From: Bacteriovorax sp.
GTDB lineage: Bacteria; Bdellovibrionota; Bacteriovoracia; Bacteriovoracales; Bacteriovoracaceae
Direction: 5' to 3'
NCBI GenBank assembly: GCA_014377485.1
Contig: JACMPM010000101.1
Location: forward strand, 1 to 55,899
DNA: 55,899 nt
The notes below the pieces were generated by a model. That model was not told the origin of the DNA. It did no database searches and saw only the letters and a list, made by a program, of their open reading frames with translations. A program made the translations under genes and the position numbers. Numbering within the stretch: position 1 is the stretch's first letter; every line of letters starts with the position of its first letter. This document shows positions 24,188-32,791 of this stretch, one piece after another.

Positions 24188-25759
24188 CTAATGTGAGGGT
24201 CTCTTATCAAAAAGTTTAAACTCCTGCAGAAAATCCTTCGCTACAGTCCTAACCTTATCCTGAAACAGCAGCGTATACGCCATCTGCATCTCATCGATGC
24301 CTTCTTCCAGAAGCTTCGTTTTTGCAGTCTCTTCGATCAATTTTTTATATTTCTGATCTTTCATAATATCTTCTAATAATTTATTAAAAGACTGATCGAA
24401 CTTTTTTTCTTCTTCTTGTTTTTGAAGTTCTTTTTTATAACGGTGCTGTTGGATGACAGCTAATTCTTTTTGCTTTTTAACTTCGGCGACTCTTTCAGTT
24501 AGAAATGATCTGTACTTATCGGGATACAACAAAGTTTCATTGATCATTGATTCTAGAATTGATTTAGCTAAAGCTTTCAATGTTTTTGTAATTTTATAAT
24601 TACATTTGAAAATTTGCCAGAAAGTTAGATCAAGGCAAAATTCTGATGCTAGATATTCACCTTTGTTCCATTTGAATTTTTCATTTCCAGTACGTGCTTG
24701 ATAAAGTGAATCAAATTCGCGTCTGTAATTTTCAAGATCGATTTCATTGAAGTCGATTGTTTTTAAAGAAGCTTCCCCATATTCGAAAACTAAATCTTCA
24801 AAGAACTGATCACCTTTATTTTCAATTAAGGCCGGATCGTGGAAATGAATCATGATCTCCCAGTCTTCTTTGTCTCTTATTTTTGTAATACTGAAATCAA
24901 AGACAGCTGTGATTTCTCTAGTTTTTTGAAGGTATTCAAATATTAATCTTCTTCTCTTATCTTTTTGTGAATCTTGAAGCCCAATGACTTGCGCAAGCTC
25001 GTTAAGATTAAAAAGAAAGTCAGATCCAAAACTTCTTTTCTTAGAATAAAGGAAAATTAAAATTCTTCTTTGATGACCTGCTGAGAGTGAAAGATATTCT
25101 TTCTGTTCAACAACAGAAACATATTCATCATAAAGGTTCTTAATAATGTTGTGATCAAACTCAACATAGAAAAAGTCAGAATGGTTCGATAAAAAACCTT
25201 CTCTTGTTCCACCAGAACGAATACGACCGCTCTTTAAAATAATCTTGGTATTTTCTTCGGCCTGGAGAATCTTTCCAGAAGGTGAATGATATCTAAAATT
25301 CTTAAATGAAAGGTTCTGACTTGCGATACGCTTTATGGCCTTCGAGATTCGGTTTGAATTATTCTCGCTTAGTCCAAGCCTTCTACATACCTCTGCAAGT
25401 GTGTAATACACTCTACGCTCGGTTCCGGCCTCAATAGCATGTATTGGAACAAGGGCCGAGCGTTGCTCGAAGGCCATTGTTAATAAAACTAGAAGCACAT
25501 CGTTTTCAACGGACTGAAGTGGACCTTCATCTGATTGAGTTGTGACCTCAAGCATATAAATGGAACCATTATCGTCGACTGTACGAACAACTGATTTTTG
25601 TTTTTCAAATTTAGCGTTTTCGTCAATGTAATATCTGAATGGCAAAGCTAGACCGAGATTAACTTCAATCTTAAAGTTATTTTCTTTACCATTGGTAATC
25701 TCTGGAACATTAGGCAATATTAAATCGTGTGACGAATCATTCTCGTTGATCGATTGCAC
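24188..25759 (-). CDS. Plasmid replication initiator protein (RPA/TrfA-like)
   Basis: 523 residues. The N-terminal and central part match replication initiator protein A (PF10134): LGLALPFRYYIDENAKFEKQ, NDVLLVLLTMAFEQRSALVP, YYTLAEVCRRLGLSENNSNR (helix-turn-helix), LSLSAGHQRRILIFLYSKK and LNELAQVIGL (second winged helix). The C-terminal 180 residues are a charged coiled coil. It would bind the iterons immediately upstream (25826-26712) and open the origin. Its start is about 65 bases from the nearest iteron, so autorepression through iterons is likely. Its stop abuts R5. Confidence 0.85.
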   Translation of the reverse strand: MQSINENDSSHDLILPNVPEITNGKENNFKIEVNLGLALPFRYYIDENAKFEKQKSVVRTVDDNGSIYMLEVTTQSDEGPLQSVENDVLLVLLTMAFEQRSALVPIHAIEAGTERRVYYTLAEVCRRLGLSENNSNRISKAIKRIASQNLSFKNFRYHSPSGKILQAEENTKIILKSGRIRSGGTREGFLSNHSDFFYVEFDHNIIKNLYDEYVSVVEQKEYLSLSAGHQRRILIFLYSKKRSFGSDFLFNLNELAQVIGLQDSQKDKRRRLIFEYLQKTREITAVFDFSITKIRDKEDWEIMIHFHDPALIENKGDQFFEDLVFEYGEASLKTIDFNEIDLENYRREFDSLYQARTGNEKFKWNKGEYLASEFCLDLTFWQIFKCNYKITKTLKALAKSILESMINETLLYPDKYRSFLTERVAEVKKQKELAVIQQHRYKKELQKQEEEKKFDQSFNKLLEDIMKDQKYKKLIEETAKTKLLEEGIDEMQMAYTLLFQDKVRTVAKDFLQEFKLFDKRPSH

Positions 25760-25825
25760 TATCTCTTCCCTGTTAATGCTTACTTATATATAATTAAACT
25801 GTACTATTGCATTTCTGGCCATAGA

Positions 25826-26712
25826 AATATCCCAATTTGCACAGATAGATGAAAATATCCTAGTCTTCACAGATGTCGAACATTATCCCCGACATCACAG
25901 GCCGCCAGAGGCCAAGAGATTAGTAATGCAAAAAACATCCGTCACTTCACAGGATGATGAGAAATTTTCGAGATTGATCTGTGACGACAGAGATAAAGAG
26001 ACTGTGAAGTGAGAGATATACAAACACCACCTGTGATGAGCGGGATGAAGCATCTGTGAAGCGAGAGATAACGCTCTGTGAGGCCACGGATGCAGGTTCA
26101 TTTAAACACTTGAAAAGATAGTTTTTCATCCCGGACATCACTGACTGTATGTATGTATATATTTAAGTATTAATATATAGAACGTGAAGACAGGGATATC
26201 TTTTAAGATCTAAATTCAAATTTTTGACTTCATATAAAGATAATATCCCTGTCTTCACAGATGAATGCTTAAATCTTCTGAATAGCAGCGCATATTTAAA
26301 ATAAAACATCCCCATTATTACAGCTTGATACACATAAAATTAAGAACTTAATAATAGATATCCGTCTCTTCACAGATCGACTACTCATAATATCCCCGTC
26401 TTCACAGACTACTGGGATTGATAAAACGATATATCCCTCTCTTCACAGATCTATCCCCATAAAGACCAACTAAACTCCCCATAATATCCCTGTCATCACA
26501 GGCCTCAGAGAAAAAATCAAAATTTTTTTATTAATAGTCGATTCATCTGTGAAATGAAGGATGAAATAAATATCAGGATGATATTTATTGTCGCCATAAG
26601 CGCCCGTAGGGAAGTGAGCTGGACGCGAGCGTAACAATTTAATTTTGTATTTATTAAATATCTCTCTCATCACAGGCCTTGAGATATTTGTCTGTGATGT
26701 GTGGGATGCAGA
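25826..26712. other. Replication origin with about 20 iterons
   Basis: Copies of a 17-bp iteron (consensus ATCCCTGTCTTCACAGA) occur in both directions: plus-orientation copies near 25827, 25855, 25882, 25939, 26127, 26248, 26308, 26357, 26389, 26430, 26483 and 26657; inverted copies near 25977, 26001, 26031, 26052, 26075, 26182, 26550 and 26690. Spacing is irregular and AT-rich stretches lie between. It is directly upstream of the initiator gene, the standard oriV arrangement. Two outlying iterons lie at 27246 and 32625. Short open frames in this stretch are by-products of the repeats. Confidence 0.88.
26588..26637 (+). repeat. Structured repeat B, copy 1
   Basis: TTGTCGCCATAAGCGCCCG continues to GCGAGCGTAACAA. 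The ends TTGT and AACAA pair, with GC-rich hairpins inside. Related copies: 28128-28175 (minus strand), 45850-45925 and 54226-54296 (both inside R repeats) and a diverged long form at 46966-47106. This copy lies inside the iteron region. Confidence 0.6.
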
Positions 26713-26778
26713 ATAAATTATTAATTTGGTAGAGAATTTTAATTTTTCATTTATCCAATTAAAGGAAGAAAATTAATT
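26685..26778 (+). repeat. Direct repeat flanking the 26788-27123 gene, left copy
   Basis: About 94 bp starting TATTTGTCTGTGATGTG, carrying one inverted iteron and ending in AAAGGAAGAAAATTAATTTA. It is repeated with about 85% identity by eye at 27241-27333. Confidence 0.8.
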
Positions 26779-26787
26779 TAGAAGTTT

Positions 26788-27123
26788 CTATACAACTCTT
26801 TTCGGAACACCAGAAAATTTCTCAGGCTTGCTTCCTCGGGTGATTCCTTTGAAAAAGGCAATTCGTGTAGTTTCAAATACAGAGTTCACCTCAGTTCTCG
26901 ATCCAAGAAATTTTTCATAATCAAAATTTTCAGCTAGCAGAGCTTTATACCAATGAGTGCTATCAGAATAATGAGGAGCCTCATATAAAATCGTTATCCA
27001 AATGCTTTGGCAATTATTACATTTCGAAAACCATGCGCCATCAAAATCTGCATCAGCATCTTTGATATCGCAAATTTTTGTGCCTTCAAAATTTAAATGA
27101 GTTCGCTTACATTCGCATTCCAT
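26788..27123 (-). CDS. Small zinc-ribbon-like protein, unknown
   Basis: 111 residues. MECECKRTHL at the start and CNNCQSIW (residues 35-42) provide CxC and CxxC pairs that could bind zinc. The rest is mixed, with WYKALLAENFDYEKFLG in the middle and a basic C-terminus. No family recognised. The gene sits between two 94-bp direct repeats, so the gene plus one repeat forms a unit of about 550 bp that could be gained or lost by homologous recombination. Confidence 0.6.
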   Translation of the reverse strand: MECECKRTHLNFEGTKICDIKDADADFDGAWFSKCNNCQSIWITILYEAPHYSDSTHWYKALLAENFDYEKFLGSRTEVNSVFETTRIAFFKGITRGSKPEKFSGVPKRVV

Positions 27124-27240
27124 ATTGTGATGTTATGGAATTCGGTTTTAACTGTCTAGTTTACTAATGCTATAGATTCGCTGATTTTATCATTTCTTTT
27201 TTGAAGTTCGATTAGGGATGAGGTAGTGAACCTGTGTCTA

Positions 27241-27333
27241 TATTTGTCTGTGATGTGAGGGATGAAGAATAAATTATTAATTTACTAGAGAATTTTAATT
27301 CTTCGTTTATCGAATCAAAGGAAGAAATTTAAT
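27241..27333 (+). repeat. Direct repeat flanking the 26788-27123 gene, right copy
   Basis: Second copy of the repeat at 26685-26778, again beginning TATTTGTCTGTGATGTG with an iteron at 27246-27263 and ending in a GGAAGAAATTTAAT stretch just downstream of the NTase gene stop. Confidence 0.8.
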
Positions 27334-27341
27334 CTAATGTT

Positions 27342-27956
27342 TTAGACTTTAAAGTCGCAAAGATGAAGTACTAATTCTTCAACGTTTGAATAGCTTGATT
27401 CTTTTTTGAGAGCTAGTCGAAAAAGTTCAAATGTTTTTGAATCATTCTTCTCTAGCCAAGTGAGCGTATGTTTATCTCCAAGATCCCAAATATGAGCAAA
27501 ATCGCAATAAAGTGGTAGTAGTTTAGCAAGTAAATCATTTCTTCTATAATCCCCTAAAATATCATTTTGTTGAATGTAGATCAAAGAGTCCAAAATCTGC
27601 TTCTTCCTCTGAGTAATTCTTGATAGTGAAAGTGGTTCTGGAGAATGAGATAGACGAGCTAAGGTTGAATCAACTAAAGCTTTAGCAAATCCTTTTTCAT
27701 CTGTTAATATTTTAGATTGCCATAGGTATAATACATCATTCGGTCTTTTAGCGATTTCTTCATCATCAACAATTAAATCTATCGTGATATTTTCAAATTT
27801 AATAATTTCTCTTATTCTTTTGCCCTCTTTTCGAATACACAAAAAGTCATAGTCGCTATCTGATCTAAATTTATCTCCCGCTCGGCTTCCATAGAGAATC
27901 ACAGAATGAAATTTATATTTATCTTTTAAGAAATCTAAAATTTTTTCTAATTTCAT
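27342..27956 (-). CDS. Stand-alone nucleotidyltransferase-domain protein
   Basis: 204 residues. The N-terminal MNT-type NTase domain shows LYGSRAGDKFRSDSDYDFL (GSRAG 23-27, acidic pair at 34 and 36) and ITIDLIVDD for the third acidic residue. The C-terminal 90 residues are helical and could be a HEPN-like or substrate-binding domain, though no clear RxxxxH is visible. Such proteins act as antitoxins (AMPylating a HEPN toxin) or as antibiotic-modifying enzymes. No separate HEPN partner is adjacent. Confidence 0.75.
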   Translation of the reverse strand: MKLEKILDFLKDKYKFHSVILYGSRAGDKFRSDSDYDFLCIRKEGKRIREIIKFENITIDLIVDDEEIAKRPNDVLYLWQSKILTDEKGFAKALVDSTLARLSHSPEPLSLSRITQRKKQILDSLIYIQQNDILGDYRRNDLLAKLLPLYCDFAHIWDLGDKHTLTWLEKNDSKTFELFRLALKKESSYSNVEELVLHLCDFKV

Positions 27957-28100
27957 AAAGTGCCTTATGATAAATGTTGTTTCAATTTATCGGTCGAATA
28001 AATAAATAAATAAAAATTTCATCATGCATTTTAACAAAATTTATCCAAATGGTTTATAAACTCTGATTTTATAGCTTTTCTATGTCTTTCGATTCAAAGG

Positions 28101-28245
28101 TGGGGTCCACGTCCCCCAGATCCCTATTTGTTACGCTCGCATCGTACTCGCTACTCTTCGAGCGCCTACGGCGACTAAAAATAGCTTCATGCTATTTTTA
28201 TCGCTCGCGCTTTAGTTTGTTTCGATAAATCGAAATGTAGTTAGT
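28101..28245. repeat. Composite repeat D with embedded B copy
   Basis: TGGGGTCCACGTCCCCCA at the left and GCTCGCGCTTTAGTTTG with the hairpin TTTCGATAAATCGAAA (28220-28235) at the right are also found together at 42039-42112. Here about 80 bases are inserted between them: a B copy on the minus strand (28128-28175) and the hairpin AAAAATAGC-ttcat-GCTATTTTT. The rest of 27957-28528 is AT-rich, with no gene that I can support. Confidence 0.7.
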
Positions 28246-28528
28246 AGATAAAAAAAGGATCTGGTATTTCAAAAAAAGTAAACCTTCTCTTACCCAACCT
28301 AGAGTTTGCAATTACAAGAAAACTCTAGGGAGTACCTGCTTTAAAATGCGTAAACATTTGGGGGTTACGCTTCTGAAGTGAGGGATTAGCGTTGATTAGT
28401 TCTTTATTTTTTGTAGAGAATTTATAAATCATTTTCTAGTAAGCTAGCACCTACTAAAAAAGATTTTCAGTGAGCAAAAATCAATTATACTTTTGATCAG
28501 TCTTTCATAGGGGATCATGGGTCTGTTA

Positions 28529-29329
28529 TTAACTTAGAAAATAAACCATAATTTCATCATATACATGATAGCCGTAATAAATGAGCTTTTGTCCAAGATA
28601 AAATAAAAGAAAACTATAAATTGTGACAATTGAGTATGTTAGAAACTTCGTTTTCAGACGAAAAGATAATAAAGTTAAAATGCTTAAAACAACTATGATT
28701 GAAAGAAAAATTAGAAAATCTTTTTTATTATCACTCATTGAAGTTAGATTTGAACTTTTGATTAATTGGAGTTTTCCAGTAAAATAATTTATCGAAAACG
28801 TTTTATCACAACTTGTGCTAATTAAAATTTCACTACTTTTATTGTCAGGATTTAAACTATAATTGGCCCACAAGTGTTCGTTTTGGTCTGAATAGGTATC
28901 ACGCCTTAATCTTTTGCAGAATTGATTTACTTTGTAGAAGAATTTAATTTTTCCATTTTCAAAAATAGTTAATCCGTTATCGGATAAGTCATTAACCAAA
29001 AAGTTGAAAAAAATCACATGAGTTTCATCATTTAAAACTTCGAATCGAGATAGTGGCAATAATGGAGCATAAGGAAATGGAGCTAGAAATCTTTTTGTTA
29101 GGCGGTCATAAATTCCAGATTTTGGAAAACCCTCCAATGCTAATTTTTCCTCATCATCAGGATGAACTTGTGCGAAGTAAAATTTTTCATTGGAAGACTC
29201 GCCTATAATAGACTTTCTTGTTTCAATTTTTATATTTTTGTATTCTGGGGGAGTTCTTAAATTTAAATTATCTTGAATGAAAAAGTAGGCTGTAACAAGA
29301 ATGAAAATTGGTAATAATAACTTTTTCAT
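28529..29329 (-). CDS. Membrane protein with N-terminal anchor and C-terminal membrane segments
   Basis: 266 residues: an N-terminal hydrophobic segment (MKKLLLPIFILVTAYFFI), a soluble region of about 170 residues that looks beta-rich (FPKSGIYDRLTKRFLAPFPY, GKIKFFYKVNQF) and probably lies outside the cytoplasm, then two C-terminal transmembrane helices (FLIFLSIIVVLSILTLLSF and FLTYSIVTIYSFLLFYLG). No family recognised. It is a single gene between the D repeat and R6. Confidence 0.65.
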   Translation of the reverse strand: MKKLLLPIFILVTAYFFIQDNLNLRTPPEYKNIKIETRKSIIGESSNEKFYFAQVHPDDEEKLALEGFPKSGIYDRLTKRFLAPFPYAPLLPLSRFEVLNDETHVIFFNFLVNDLSDNGLTIFENGKIKFFYKVNQFCKRLRRDTYSDQNEHLWANYSLNPDNKSSEILISTSCDKTFSINYFTGKLQLIKSSNLTSMSDNKKDFLIFLSIIVVLSILTLLSFRLKTKFLTYSIVTIYSFLLFYLGQKLIYYGYHVYDEIMVYFLS

Positions 29330-29397
29330 AATTTCCTAAAGGGCAAATTCTTATCGAGAGTAAAAGTAAGTTGTAAAAAAAGTTCCAGCACACCAAA

Positions 29398-29517
29398 TTC
29401 TTGTCAAATGGGATTAGATTCTAGAAACAACAAGCAAGCCCGAGGAGCATACGAAGTAGTATGCGACCGAGAGCGAAGCGTAGTTGAGACGACGAAGATG
29501 GTCTCATTTCACAAGAA
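29398..29517 (+). repeat. R repeat copy 6 (R6)
   Basis: Starts TTCTTGTCAAATGGGATTAG and ends ATGGTCTCATTTCACAAGAA. The second stem (GGGATTAG/ATGGTCTC) differs from R5 but remains paired. The apical hairpin is GCATAC-gaagta-GTATGC. Seven bases separate its right end from the stop codon of the ParA-partner gene. Confidence 0.92.
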
Positions 29518-29524
29518 TGAAAGC

Positions 29525-30085
29525 TTATTTTAACAGCGAGTTAAAATAACTTTCAAGCGCTTCTTCCGTTTGTAGTGTGGTCAGGTCAGTATTATTACTC
29601 CCTATCTTCGAAAACACGGCCTTCAATGCTGCTCTTATTACTGTATTTTCAGTGATCCTTGGAAGTGATCCTTTATTTGCAATCGAGCTTCTTTTTCTTG
29701 CAAGAGAAATTTCTGCTGATAGATCTCTAATTAGATAAAATTCTTCTTCGTTAAAAGTGACCATTTTGTTAAGAAATTTATCGTAAGTTTTCGTTGGATA
29801 TTTTCTGAATTTTTGTAATTCAGAACCAATATTTCCTATTTCTTCATTGTTGTTTGAAGCAGAAACTGATCTGGGTGCTTCCGCTCTCATCTCTACTTTC
29901 TTTTCAATATGAACTTCAGGTCTTTTTTCGATTCGAATTTCTGTCCTTTCTTCAACTCTATTTTCTTCCTGAGCACTCCACTTTGTACCAGTATCAAGAG
30001 GAGATTTATATGCACCTGGTTCTTCTTTTTTAATTCTCTTGCTTGTTGCAAAGATACTGAAATCGTCTTGAGTATTATCGTTCAT
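29525..30085 (-). CDS. Centromere-binding partner of ParA (ParB-like role)
   Basis: 186 residues from the ATG at 30085, which has AGGAG upstream and follows the parA stop directly; a longer frame running into parA is unlikely. The N-terminal half is low-complexity and charged, with glutamate/arginine repeats (ERTEIRIEKRPEVHIEKKVE). The C-terminal part (residues about 95-186) is a compact helical domain (NKMVTFNEEEFYLIRDLSAE, ITENTVIRAALKAVF) that resembles ribbon-helix-helix or small DNA-binding domains. Position after parA makes a partition adaptor likely; no classical ParB motifs are present. Confidence 0.65.
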   Translation of the reverse strand: MNDNTQDDFSIFATSKRIKKEEPGAYKSPLDTGTKWSAQEENRVEERTEIRIEKRPEVHIEKKVEMRAEAPRSVSASNNNEEIGNIGSELQKFRKYPTKTYDKFLNKMVTFNEEEFYLIRDLSAEISLARKRSSIANKGSLPRITENTVIRAALKAVFSKIGSNNTDLTTLQTEEALESYFNSLLK

Positions 30086-30086
30086 A

Positions 30087-30962
30087 TTATACCTCTGCTC
30101 CTTTAGTGTTAACTTTGGATGTCGTTGTAGATGATGTTGAAGCTGCTTTTTCAAGAGCAATCATTCTGCTTAACATCTCCTTTGTTAATTTCAAGTATTC
30201 TTTATGTCCTCGCTCACTTGGCTTTGTGACATCATAAATTGTCTGTTGTCCTCTGGGTAAAAAGGCAAACTTTGAAGCGATTGGGATAATAGAATCAAAT
30301 AAATGAATTCCTGATTTTTTACAATACTCACCTAGTTCAACGATAGCTTCTTTTGACTTATTAATTCGGTTATCAGAACTACTGACAAACACCCCTAGAG
30401 CTTCTAGATCTTTATTATGGCCCTTTTTAACCTTCATCGCTGTTGAGATTGTCTGTCCAATTGATCCGAGAGAAAAATCAGTCATCTGAACTGGTGTGAT
30501 GAAATAGTCACTAGCAATTAAACTAGAGACAGTTTCAATTCCAAGTTTTGGCGTATTATCGATCAGGACAAATTGAAAATCCTGAATATCATCATTTTCA
30601 ACGATCAGATCTTTTAAAAGTGTGTAACCTTCAATTCCTAACTGAGTCAGCGTGCTCTCGATTGAATAAGAGTTCCCACGTGCATCTGTTACTTCGGAAG
30701 GGATAATTGATAGATTTGGATTTTTGGTCTTAACGATCACTTCACTAAGTGATCCACCGTTAGCAATAATGTGACAAATCCCCTTCTGAGATTTTGAATC
30801 AAGATGACCAATAGTTGAGTAAGTTGAGTTACCTTGTGAAGTATCCCAGTCTATGATGAGTGTTTTAAAGCCCATGTTCGCAAGTGCCGTTGCGATATGA
30901 ATTGTTGAAGTCGTCTTCCCGACCCCGCCTTTTTGAGCAATGACTGAAATAATTCTTGGCAT
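30087..30962 (-). CDS. parA: ParA partition ATPase
   Basis: 291 residues from the ATG at 30962 (GGAGG 4 bases upstream); an in-frame ATG further upstream would overlap the operator palindrome. Deviant Walker A KGGVGKTT at 11-18, LIIDWDTSQGN (Walker A' region) and FVLIDNTPKLG (Walker B) identify a type Ib-like ParA without an N-terminal HTH domain. It pulls plasmid copies apart on the nucleoid. It forms an operon with the partner gene, and the palindromes at 30979-31003 and 31233-31257 upstream are candidate operator/centromere sites. Confidence 0.92.
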   Translation of the reverse strand: MPRIISVIAQKGGVGKTTSTIHIATALANMGFKTLIIDWDTSQGNSTYSTIGHLDSKSQKGICHIIANGGSLSEVIVKTKNPNLSIIPSEVTDARGNSYSIESTLTQLGIEGYTLLKDLIVENDDIQDFQFVLIDNTPKLGIETVSSLIASDYFITPVQMTDFSLGSIGQTISTAMKVKKGHNKDLEALGVFVSSSDNRINKSKEAIVELGEYCKKSGIHLFDSIIPIASKFAFLPRGQQTIYDVTKPSERGHKEYLKLTKEMLSRMIALEKAASTSSTTTSKVNTKGAEV

Positions 30963-30969
30963 ATGTTCC

Positions 30970-31400
30970 TCCATGGATCTTTTAAAGTTTGAAACTTTAA
31001 AAGTATGCAAGTCTCAAAGTTTTGAAGTGTTAAATTCACTAACTCTAAGAGTTTAAAAGTTTTAATTATTTAAAGTATAAAACATTACAAGTTTTAAGCA
31101 ATAAAAGTTTTTAACTTTTATAGTTAGTAACTTTTAAACTTGGATTCTTTGAAACTTTACTAGTGTTGAAGTTTTAGAGTTTGAAAGATTAACACTTTTA
31201 AACTGTCAAACTGTGCGTGCGTTGAGCGTATACTTTTAAAGTTTGAAACTTTAAAACTGATCATCAGAATATCCCAAATAATCACCAGAAGCTTCATAAG
31301 ACTTTTAAAGAGAACTTCAAAAAATGCATAGTGAGAGTAGGGGAGTTTTAAAAACAATAAACTTTCATACTTTAAAAGTATTAAAGTTTAAAACACACAT
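30970..31400. other. Candidate partition centromere and par operator
   Basis: A dense, AT-rich array of AACTTTTA/TAAAAGTT-type half-sites. Two near-identical 25-bp palindromes (half CTTTTAAAGTTT) stand at 30979-31003, just before parA, and 31233-31257. More than ten single half-sites lie between and after them. This fits a parS-like site bound by the ParA partner and doubling as the operator of the par promoter. Open frames here are by-products of the repeats. Confidence 0.75.
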
Positions 31401-31525
31401 TTCCCCAATGAGGATTTGAGAGTGAAAAAGATTTGAAGTGATATTATTGTCAAAAAAAATTAATTACATGAGACAATTATAAAGATGATTTAATAATGAA
31501 GTTCATCCAAAAAGAATCTGAGTTC

Positions 31526-31651
31526 GACCTCTGGTCAAATGTCGTCAGCCTCAAGAAGCGATTGAGAGAGGGCGAGGAGTTTACGAATAGTAAATGACCG
31601 AGACAGAGACGACTGAGCGACGACCAGGATGGCGGTATTTCACAAGAGGTC
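31526..31651 (+). repeat. R repeat copy 7 (R7)
   Basis: Outer arms GACCTCTGGTCAAAT and ATTTCACAAGAGGTC. The outermost GACCTCT/AGAGGTC pairing is private to this copy, so the stem extends outward with its own compensating sequence. The apical hairpin is TTTAC-gaata-GTAAA. The right arm supplies AGAGG, a ribosome site, 4 bases before the ATG at 31654. Confidence 0.88.
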
Positions 31652-31653
31652 CC

Positions 31654-31875
31654 ATGGCACAATATAAGAATTTAGGCCAATTCACAAGAGTCATCGACGG
31701 ATTAAAGTCATTAGATGCTAATATCCTCATAACAGAAAAAACTGAAGTCAGTCCATTTTTGTCAGATATTAGAGTTAAGATTGAAATTGAAGCAAACTAT
31801 GAACAAGTTCTAAAGAATCTGAGTGAAGTTAAAAATTCAAAGACTCCTTTAGAAACGATACGACCGCTTCAGTAA
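31654..31875 (+). CDS. Small protein starting at the R7 border
   Basis: 73 residues from the ATG at 31654 (MAQYKNLGQFTRVIDG). Upstream codons lie within R7 and are unlikely to be translated. The sequence alternates beta and helix (DANILITEKTEVSPFLSDIR, VKIEIEANYEQVLKNLSEV); no family recognised. Its ribosome site appears to be the AGAGG of the R7 right arm. Co-directional with the next gene, with a gap of about 35 bases. Confidence 0.6.
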   Translation: MAQYKNLGQFTRVIDGLKSLDANILITEKTEVSPFLSDIRVKIEIEANYEQVLKNLSEVKNSKTPLETIRPLQ

Positions 31876-31910
31876 CAGTGAAAAAACTAGAATAGTGAGG
31901 AAGATTTTTG

Positions 31911-32285
31911 ATGAGTTCAATTTTTCCAATTATTTTGGGTGCAATTTTAGGTCTTTCGTCATCATTGATGGTTCTTGCATTTTTTAGAAAAAAAATAAAA
32001 TGCGATTCTAGTATAACTGTAAAAAGACGTTTGATTATTTCAACAATTGGCTCTTTGTTTGTTTCTGTTCCTGCCATAATTTTGATTTCAATTGTGAGTT
32101 ATACAACCCAAAATAAGCAGCTCTCAGGTAATAGTCTAGTATCATTTGGTTTAGTAGGATTGCTCACGATGGTAATTGTGCATTTCAGAGAGAATCTTTT
32201 AGATGAAAAATTCCAGAGGCTTTTTTTAGGAATTTTTGTGATTTATCTAATATTTTTAATACTTGGATTCAAAATTGGTATTTAA
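31911..32285 (+). CDS. Small integral membrane protein
   Basis: 124 residues from the ATG at 31911 (GAGGA about 9 bases upstream). Four predicted transmembrane helices by eye: IFPIILGAILGLSSSLMVLA, LIISTIGSLFVSVPAIILIS, LVSFGLVGLLTMVIVHF and LFLGIFVIYLIFLILGF. No family recognised. It may form a unit with the gene at 31654. Confidence 0.6.
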   Translation: MSSIFPIILGAILGLSSSLMVLAFFRKKIKCDSSITVKRRLIISTIGSLFVSVPAIILISIVSYTTQNKQLSGNSLVSFGLVGLLTMVIVHFRENLLDEKFQRLFLGIFVIYLIFLILGFKIGI

Positions 32286-32399
32286 TCAAATCCACTTAGA
32301 GTAAATAACCGATAAAATTATTCTGATATTCACTAACACGCAGTTGAAATTCATTCTCTTTTTAAGATATGCTCACTCCTTAGAATAAATGGAGAAACT

Positions 32400-32612
32400 A
32401 TGAAATTAATCAACGACATTACCGAGCTTAAAAAAGGCGACACCATTATTGTAAAAGGGAACGCTAGTTTGCTTGCGCGTGGATTTTCAAAAGTTTTGGG
32501 AGATATTCTACTCATTGAGAAGGGAAAATTAAACTTCACTTTAAAATGTAAAGAGACTGATTCTCTCGAGAGCATCAATCTAGATACAGGCCTTGTTTTT
32601 TTAATTAACTAA
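32400..32612 (+). CDS. Small protein, unknown
   Basis: 70 residues, ATG preceded by GGAG. The sequence (LKKGDTIIVKGNASLLARGF, then SKVLGDILLIEKGKLNF) looks like a small beta-barrel or SH3-like fold. No family recognised. It is followed by an isolated iteron at 32625-32643 and by a strong terminator at 32691-32732. Confidence 0.55.
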   Translation: MKLINDITELKKGDTIIVKGNASLLARGFSKVLGDILLIEKGKLNFTLKCKETDSLESINLDTGLVFLIN

Positions 32613-32624
32613 TCTCCTAATTCA

Positions 32625-32643
32625 TCTGTGAAGACACGGATGG
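32625..32643 (-). repeat. Isolated iteron far from the origin
   Basis: TCTGTGAAGACACGGATGG matches the inverted iteron pattern (CTGTGAnnnnnnGGAT). It lies about 6 kb from the main array; it could support initiator-mediated DNA looping (handcuffing) or be a leftover of rearrangement. Confidence 0.6.
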
Positions 32644-32690
32644 CGTGCAGATTCACTTCAAAAAAATTACACCTTTAAAATTAGAATTCC

Positions 32691-32732
32691 AAAACACGCC
32701 ATAAATTGTTTTATTTATGGCGTGTTTTTTTT
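32691..32732. terminator. Strong intrinsic terminator
   Basis: AAAACACGCCATAAA pairs perfectly with TTTATGGCGTGTTTT (32714-32728) around an 8-base loop, followed by more T. It can end plus-strand transcripts from 31654-32612; the A tract at its left also allows use on the minus strand. Confidence 0.9.
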
Positions 32733-32791
32733 AAAAATCAATATAGAATAAATTTAAATCAAAATTCGTAGAAAATCACGAATACTACAAA

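Noticed and set aside
25895-26673. Open frames of about 65 codons on the minus strand in the origin region
   Set aside because: They are made of repeated iteron sequence and have no homology-like features.
31160-31357. Minus-strand open frame upstream of parA
   Set aside because: It consists of centromere half-sites translated in frame (phenylalanine and lysine rich) and has no ribosome site.
31477-31662. Minus-strand open frame of 61 codons
   Set aside because: It runs through R7 and has no start signal; it is an antisense by-product of the repeat.
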